A stretch of 16,553 bases of DNA from MED-G20 sp038108155 (lineage in GTDB: Bacteria > Bacteroidota > Bacteroidia > Flavobacteriales_D > Parvicellaceae). Shown here one piece after another: positions 15,643 to 16,553 of the stretch. The stretch's first letter is position 1. Every line of letters begins with the position of its first letter. The DNA is taken from assembly GCA_038108155.1 (NCBI GenBank), contig JAYNHP010000039.1, positions 1-16,553 of the forward strand, in the 5' to 3' direction. Made by a program: the position numbers and the translations under genes. The notes below the pieces were generated by a model. That model saw only the letters and a program-made list of their open reading frames with translations, was not told the origin of the DNA and ran no database searches.

Positions 15643-16553
15643 TAGTTTTTATAATTATTTTCATGATTATTAATCGCTCTTCCAGAGGGATCATTTTTTC
15701 CTAAAAAAGAAGCGTCCCACTCTAATGCTACTTTACTACTACATGCTACAGAAGGTTCAGAAGGAACAGACATTGCTGCTGTATCGGATGGAAAAAGAGA
15801 TTTAAAAATACTTCTGTAGTAAAATTCTTCTTTATTTAATGGAGGATTTATTGGAAATTTCTCTTCTGTTTTCTCAAATAATTCATCGCTTACTTTTTCA
15901 TTTACCAATTCTTTCAGTTTATCGATCCAATTATAACCAACTCCATCTGAAAACTGTTCTTTTTGTCTCCATGCAATTTCATTGGGAAGAAGATCTTCAA
16001 ATGCCTTTCTTAGAATCCATTTTTCCATTTTATCTTTAGATATCATTTTATCACTTGGGTTTACACGCATAGCAACATCTAAAAATTCTTTGTCTAAAAA
16101 TGGTACTCTTCCTTCAATTCCCCATGCAGCAAGAGATTTATTGGCTCTTAGACAATCGTACTGATGTAGTTTATTTAATTTTCTAATAGTTTCTTTATGG
16201 AATTCTTCTGCATCTGGTGCTTTGTGGAAGTACAAATAACCTCCAAAAATTTCATCTGCTCCTTCTCCAGAAATCACCATTTTAATGCCCATAGACTTTA
16301 TTACTCTAGCCATTAAATACATTGGGGTAGAAGCTCTTATGGTAGTAACATCGTAAGTTTCTAAATGGTAAATAACATTTTTAATAGCATCTAAACCTTC
16401 TTGAACAGTGAAAACAATTTCATGGTGAATAGTACCTATATATTCCGAAGCTTTTTTTGCAGCTAGTAAGTCTGGAGAGTCTTTAAGCCCCACAGAAAAT
16501 GAATGAAGTGAGGGCCACCATGCTTTTTTTTGATCTTTGGTTTCGATTCTATT
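15642..16553 (-). CDS. asnB: Asparagine synthase B (glutamine-hydrolysing), C-terminal part; 5' end outside window
   Basis: The frame is open to the right edge, giving 303 visible residues, so the gene starts beyond base 16553; the GTG at 16493 is internal (LHSFSVGLKDSPDL). The visible part is most of the ATP-dependent synthetase domain: HHEIVFTVQEGLDAI, ETYDVTTIRASTPMYLMARV, SGEGADEIFGGY, WGIEGRVPFLDKEFLDVAM, RKAFEDLLP, WRQKEQFSDGVGY. The wording closely follows the E. coli AsnB type (about 554 residues). The missing part is the N-terminal glutaminase domain and the PP-loop. The enzyme makes asparagine from aspartate, glutamine and ATP in the cytoplasm. The final tail (SFLGKNDPSGRAINNHENNYKN region) resembles the ends of other AsnB proteins. 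It is the first visible gene of the ilvD-ilvB-ilvN-ilvC operon and overlaps ilvD by 1 nt, so the operon promoter should lie upstream of asnB, outside the window. Confidence 0.94.
   Translation of the reverse strand, partial: NRIETKDQKKAWWPSLHSFSVGLKDSPDLLAAKKASEYIGTIHHEIVFTVQEGLDAIKNVIYHLETYDVTTIRASTPMYLMARVIKSMGIKMVISGEGADEIFGGYLYFHKAPDAEEFHKETIRKLNKLHQYDCLRANKSLAAWGIEGRVPFLDKEFLDVAMRVNPSDKMISKDKMEKWILRKAFEDLLPNEIAWRQKEQFSDGVGYNWIDKLKELVNEKVSDELFEKTEEKFPINPPLNKEEFYYRSIFKSLFPSDTAAMSVPSEPSVACSSKVALEWDASFLGKNDPSGRAINNHENNYKN

Noticed and set aside
16491..16493. GTG at 16493 as the asnB start
   Set aside because: Twenty further in-frame codons up to the edge match the AsnB family (WWPSLHSFSVGL), so the start lies outside the window.

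Overview
The window comes from a strongly AT-rich bacterial genome with tightly packed genes. It most likely belongs to the Bacteroidota, class Flavobacteriia or close relatives. The best evidence is a large secreted protein ending in a type IX secretion (T9SS) type A sorting domain, a feature of that phylum. Long class II IlvC, VPS10-type propeller proteins and IlvN wording typical of flavobacteria agree with this. No tRNA, rRNA, insertion sequence, phage gene or CRISPR array was seen.

Left part (1-6826): the 3' part of a sortilin/BNR-propeller protein enters from the left edge on the plus strand. It meets, stop codon to stop codon, a minus-strand pair: mnmA (tRNA 2-thiouridylase) followed by a Nudix plus winged-helix protein that looks like a regulator of the NrtR kind with a ruined catalytic Nudix box. 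mnmA is divergent from fadH (2,4-dienoyl-CoA reductase). fadH converges, with a 4-nt overlap, on a second minus-strand pair: an Mpo1-like DUF962 membrane protein and a DPM1-like family 2 glycosyltransferase that starts with TTG.

Middle (6936-10193): one 1085-residue secreted CotH-kinase protein. Its order is lamin-tail domain split by a sandwich-like insertion, chitobiase C-terminal-like domain, CotH, InlB-type repeat, Ig-like region, T9SS sorting domain.

Right part (10287-16553): a single minus-strand operon, asnB (partial)-ilvD-ilvB-ilvN-ilvC, with gaps of -1, 2, 0 and 5 nt. It covers the shared steps of valine and isoleucine synthesis (acetolactate synthase, reductoisomerase, dihydroxy-acid dehydratase) and places asparagine synthesis at its head. 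ilvA and the leu genes are not in the window.

The most notable observation is that ilvN, the regulatory subunit of acetolactate synthase, carries an in-frame TAA at codon 69 where relatives have a conserved Glu (a one-base GAA to TAA change). The following 104 codons stay open in the same frame and still encode a normal-looking IlvN C-terminal domain. This may be a recent nonsense mutation, a sequence error, or a truncation to an ACT-only subunit like E. coli IlvM. I did not find an obviously new multi-gene system; the rest is mostly housekeeping.
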